A stretch of 64,000 nt of DNA from Deltaproteobacteria bacterium (GTDB lineage Bacteria; Desulfobacterota; Binatia; Binatales; Binataceae), in contig JAJXYF010000013.1 in NCBI GenBank assembly GCA_021780755.1, forward strand, positions 1-64,000, in the 5' to 3' direction. The notes under the pieces are model-generated. The model was not told where the DNA came from, did not search any database, and was given only the letters and a program-made list of their open reading frames with translations. Positions 61,928-64,000 of the stretch are shown here, in pieces; positions within the stretch are counted from its first letter, which is position 1, and each line of letters begins with the position of its first letter. The position numbers and the translations under genes are program-made.

Positions 61928-62859
61928 CCTGCTATTGCTGCCTTGAAAATGTCAGGGTTCTTACGGTTATTGAAGCGCCACGCGAACTCATTCAGGTAGA
62001 GCGGCAGATATTTCTTGGAGACGTTGTGGTACGTCCCAATGACGCCGCGCTTCAAGAGCGACCAGAAGTTTTCGATGTTGTTCGTGTGGACGGTGCCACG
62101 AACATATTCGCCCGCTTTGTGGTCAACTGTTTGATGCGGATAGAAGTGCTTCAAGTCGCGATAGCCACCGCTCTCATCGGTCGCGATCAGGCTGACCTTA
62201 TCCGCGACGGCCTTTTCGACAAACGTGCTAAGGGTATCGGCGCTCGTATCCTCGATCATCTGGCAGACGACGTTCCCTTTGCGCGCGATCGCGCCGATGA
62301 CCGTCAGCTTGCCAGTGTTGGCCGCGCCGCCGCCGTGATATTTGGCGCGCACCTTCGCGTGGCGATTCTTCTGCTTGCCACCGAGAAATGTCTCGTCAAC
62401 TTCAACTTCGCCCGTCAATTGGGCTTCGTCGTTGCCGAGCATCGCACGGACGCGGTGGCAGATATAGAAAGCGGTCTTGTACGCGGTTGGCCTGCCGTCT
62501 TCTTTGAGCATTCGTTGGACTTGAAGGGCGCTCATTCCCTTCTTGCTCTGGCAAATCAGGTAGATGACCTCGAACCAGATCGGCAGCGGATAGTTAGTGT
62601 TCTCGAACACCGTGCCGACGAGAGCGGAAAAGCGATAGCCGTTCTTCTTGTGGCATACCGAGACAAGGCCGGTATCCTCGTTCACGCTTTCCTTGCCGCT
62701 CTTGCAGACCCAAGTCCAATTGCGCTTCGTGATCTTGAATACCTTGTCATTGCCGCATCGCGGACAGCGCACGCCGTCAGGCCAGCGCATCTCAACGAGC
62801 AACCCCATGCAGGCTTCTTGAGTGTTGTACTGTTCGTGAATCTGTCGAAGGCTGATCAT
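61921..62859 (-). CDS. IS1595-family transposase (element 2)
   Basis: 312 aa. Zinc ribbon CPRCGN...CKSG at the N-terminus, then the DDE-type core: EVDETFLGGKQKNRH, IATDESGGYRDLKHF and HTNNIENFWSLLKRGVIGTYHN. The C-terminal half is nearly identical in pattern to the element 3 transposase, showing sister elements. It ends IAGC, with the microprotein start inside that end. The ATG at 62859 lies only 6 bases after a -10 box. Confidence 0.93.
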   Translation of the reverse strand: MISLRQIHEQYNTQEACMGLLVEMRWPDGVRCPRCGNDKVFKITKRNWTWVCKSGKESVNEDTGLVSVCHKKNGYRFSALVGTVFENTNYPLPIWFEVIYLICQSKKGMSALQVQRMLKEDGRPTAYKTAFYICHRVRAMLGNDEAQLTGEVEVDETFLGGKQKNRHAKVRAKYHGGGAANTGKLTVIGAIARKGNVVCQMIEDTSADTLSTFVEKAVADKVSLIATDESGGYRDLKHFYPHQTVDHKAGEYVRGTVHTNNIENFWSLLKRGVIGTYHNVSKKYLPLYLNEFAWRFNNRKNPDIFKAAIAGC

Positions 62860-62865
62860 GAACTG

Positions 62866-62895
62866 ACTTTACACCCATTTCGCGCGTGGTGTCAA
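62866..62895 (-). promoter_or_regulatory. Transposase promoter of element 2 overlapping the terminal repeat
   Basis: On the minus strand, -35 TTGACA (62890-62895, inside the repeat), 18-base spacer, -10 TAAAGT (62866-62871), then 6 bases to the ATG at 62859. Predicts a leaderless transcript. Confidence 0.55.
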
Positions 62896-62935
62896 GTCCG
62901 TTACAATCGCCAAACAGTTGGCGATTATGCCAGAC

Positions 62936-62964
62936 TTGACTAACAACCGTTCGTGCGCTATATC
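62936..62964 (+). promoter_or_regulatory. Transposase promoter of element 3 overlapping the terminal repeat
   Basis: -35 TTGACT (62936-62941), 17-base spacer, -10 TATATC (62959-62964), then 6 bases to the ATG at 62971. Same geometry as in elements 1 and 2, so I reject the upstream GTG at 62953, which would lie before the start of the transcript. Confidence 0.6.
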
Positions 62965-62970
62965 TTTTAT

Positions 62971-63906
62971 ATGGACACGAAAGTCGAGGCTGGCGAACCG
63001 AAAATCACCCGACAGATGACGCTGGCGGAGTTTGATCGGATGTTTCCCGATGAAACGTCCTGCAAGTCGTACCTGATGGCACAACGCTGGCCGAAAGGCG
63101 TGCGCTGCCCGCGCTGCGGCAATGAGAAGGTTTACGCCAACAAGACGCGGCCGTTTACTTGGCAGTGCATGAAGTGCGGAGCGGCGAAGCGGACGCCTTA
63201 TCGGTTCTCGGTGACGGTCGGGACGATCTTTGAGAATACGAACTATCCGCTTCTGGTCTGGTTCAAGGTTCTCTACTTGATGCTGACGAGCAAGAAAGGC
63301 ATCAGCGCGCTCCAAATCCATCGGATGATCGGAAGCGGCTCGTATCGCACCGCTTGGTTCATGTGCCATCGCTTGCGCGCCGGAATGGCCGAACCTGAGT
63401 TTCGTCAACTCATGGGAATCGTTGAAGTCGATGAAACCTATATCGGCGGCAAGCAGAAGAATCGGCACGCGGACGTGCGCGCCAAGTATCACGGTGGTGG
63501 TGCGGCCAATACGGGCAAAGCTACAGTCATCGGCGCGATCTCGCGCAAGGGCAATGTCGTTTGCAAGATAATCGAGAACGCCACCGCTGAGACGCTTAGC
63601 CACTTTGTCGAAGATACTGTTTCGGATCGCGTCAGCTTGATAGCCACCGACGAGAGCGGCGGCTATCGCGACTTGAAGCACTTCTATCAGCACAAGTCGG
63701 TTGATCATAAGGCGCGCGAGTACGTGCGCGGCGAGGTTCACACGAACAACATCGAAAACTTCTGGTCGCTCTTGAAGCGCGGCGTCATCGGCACCTACCA
63801 CAACGTAAGCAAGAAATATCTGCCGCTCTACCTGAATGAGTTCGCGTTCCGCCACAACAATCGCAAGAACTCGGACATCTTCGGGAGCGCCGTAGCAGGA
63901 TGCTGA
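62971..63906 (+). CDS. IS1595-family transposase (element 3)
   Basis: 311 aa from the ATG at 62971. Zinc ribbon CPRCGN...CMKCGA, then the catalytic core EVDETYIGGKQKNRHADVR, IATDESGGYRDLKHF and HTNNIENFWSLLKRGVIGTYHN. Differences from the element 2 enzyme are concentrated in the N-terminal DNA-binding half, while the core is almost the same, as expected if each binds its own ends. The stop overlaps the next ORF as ATGCTGA. Confidence 0.93.
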   Translation: MDTKVEAGEPKITRQMTLAEFDRMFPDETSCKSYLMAQRWPKGVRCPRCGNEKVYANKTRPFTWQCMKCGAAKRTPYRFSVTVGTIFENTNYPLLVWFKVLYLMLTSKKGISALQIHRMIGSGSYRTAWFMCHRLRAGMAEPEFRQLMGIVEVDETYIGGKQKNRHADVRAKYHGGGAANTGKATVIGAISRKGNVVCKIIENATAETLSHFVEDTVSDRVSLIATDESGGYRDLKHFYQHKSVDHKAREYVRGEVHTNNIENFWSLLKRGVIGTYHNVSKKYLPLYLNEFAFRHNNRKNSDIFGSAVAGC

Positions 63907-63992
63907 AGCGTCCGAACTGGCGGATGCTTCTGCATCATTCCAGCAAGCCCACGCAGTTGGATTTGTTTCCGCGCGCACGGCGTTATTGCTGA
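63900..63992 (+). CDS. 30-aa microprotein overlapping the transposase stop (element 3)
   Basis: ATG at 63900, overlapping TGA 63904-63906. The product begins MLKRPNWRMLLHHSSKPTQL and ends in RARRYC. Homologous in position and sequence to the 38-aa ORF of element 2, including silent third-base changes (CGT/CGC, CCC/CCA, CAG/CAA). Confidence 0.5.
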   Translation: MLKRPNWRMLLHHSSKPTQLDLFPRARRYC

Positions 63993-64000
63993 GCCTCTTG

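Larger units (their letters stand above)
60725..62911. mobile_element. IS1595-family transposon (element 2) with membrane-protein cargo
   Basis: 2187 bp. Perfect 25-bp inverted repeats at 60725-60749 and 62887-62911 (GGCGATTGTAACGGACTTGA and on), flanked by AAACAGTT at 60717-60724 and 62912-62919. On the minus strand it carries the transposase, a 38-aa ORF, a 48-aa ORF and a 306-aa protein, each overlapping or nearly touching the next. It is inserted exactly against the left end of element 3. Confidence 0.93.
62920..64000 (+). mobile_element. IS1595-family transposon (element 3), right part outside window
   Basis: The left end starts GGCGATTATGCCAGACTTGA at 62920, clearly related to the end of element 2 (GGCGATT and GACTTGAC shared). 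It is preceded directly by AAACAGTT (62912-62919). Transposase and microprotein run to the right; cargo and right end are beyond the window. If intact, its right end should be followed by AAACAGTT. Confidence 0.85.

Noticed and set aside
62953..62970. GTG at 62953 as the start of the element 3 transposase
   Set aside because: It lies before the -10 box of the inferred promoter; the ATG at 62971 fits the geometry of the other two elements.
62869..63978. Long minus-strand frame opposite the element 3 transposase
   Set aside because: Antisense shadow of a well-supported transposase; the product resembles the similar shadow opposite element 2 and no known family.

Overview
The window is a GC-rich bacterial chromosome segment. 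It encodes many luciferase-like flavin monooxygenases (five), amidohydrolases, CoA-ester enzymes and transporters, with little synteny to well-studied model genomes. This gene style suggests an uncultivated soil lineage of the Binatota / Desulfobacterota-B or Rokubacteria kind. That is an inference from gene content; no ribosomal marker is present to fix it.

Layout. Bases 1-20776 hold mostly single-gene units: an amidohydrolase cut by the window edge, small secreted proteins, LLM oxidoreductases, an AmpG-like MFS protein, a catalase next to a divergent PerR/Fur-type regulator with an operator-like box between them, a MetE-like methyltransferase, NHL and SMP-30 propeller proteins, a crotonase, an AI-2E permease fused to a cobalamin-binding-like domain, a HpaB-like monooxygenase and a divergent SDR. 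Bases 20777-22450 are an RNA-rich stretch: a candidate minus-strand small RNA with its own terminator, tRNA genes for Pro, Arg, His and Lys, and a decayed tyrosine integrase beside tRNA-Lys. A P3-type H+-ATPase follows. Bases 25073-30693 are a coherent sulfur module: ArsR regulator, YeiH exporter and OsmC on one strand; persulfide dioxygenase-rhodanese, two YeeE/YedE halves, a SoxC/SorA-like sulfite dehydrogenase and its cytochrome c on the other. Bases 30707-45681 carry a DHA2 exporter, three LLM enzymes with an amidohydrolase, a zinc-ribbon/cyclase/ATPase/TPR regulator, and aceE-aceF. Bases 46202-56692 hold an epimerase, an MFS protein, GST, MaoC hydratase, CoA lyase, the agmatine-degrading pair aguB-aguA and a class III CoA transferase. 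The intergenic spaces of this part contain most copies of a dispersed repeat built round the palindrome CTGAAACCTC-N-GAGGTTTCAG.

The most unusual region is 57083-64000. Three IS1595-family transposons are packed round a perfect 16-bp parS site (60679-60694), which itself forms the first codons of a gene with a good Shine-Dalgarno. Element 1 (57083-60649) has 36-bp inverted repeats and an 8-bp target duplication (GAAACCTT). Its cargo is a DUF262-like/HNH predicted nuclease, a HicB/HicA-like pair and a 48-aa protein. Element 2 (60725-62911) has 25-bp perfect inverted repeats and an 8-bp duplication (AAACAGTT), and carries a membrane protein plus two microproteins in overlapping frames. It sits exactly against the left end of element 3 (62920 to beyond the window). 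In all three the transposase promoter has its -35 box inside the terminal repeat and its -10 box only 6-7 nt before the ATG, which predicts leaderless transposase mRNAs.
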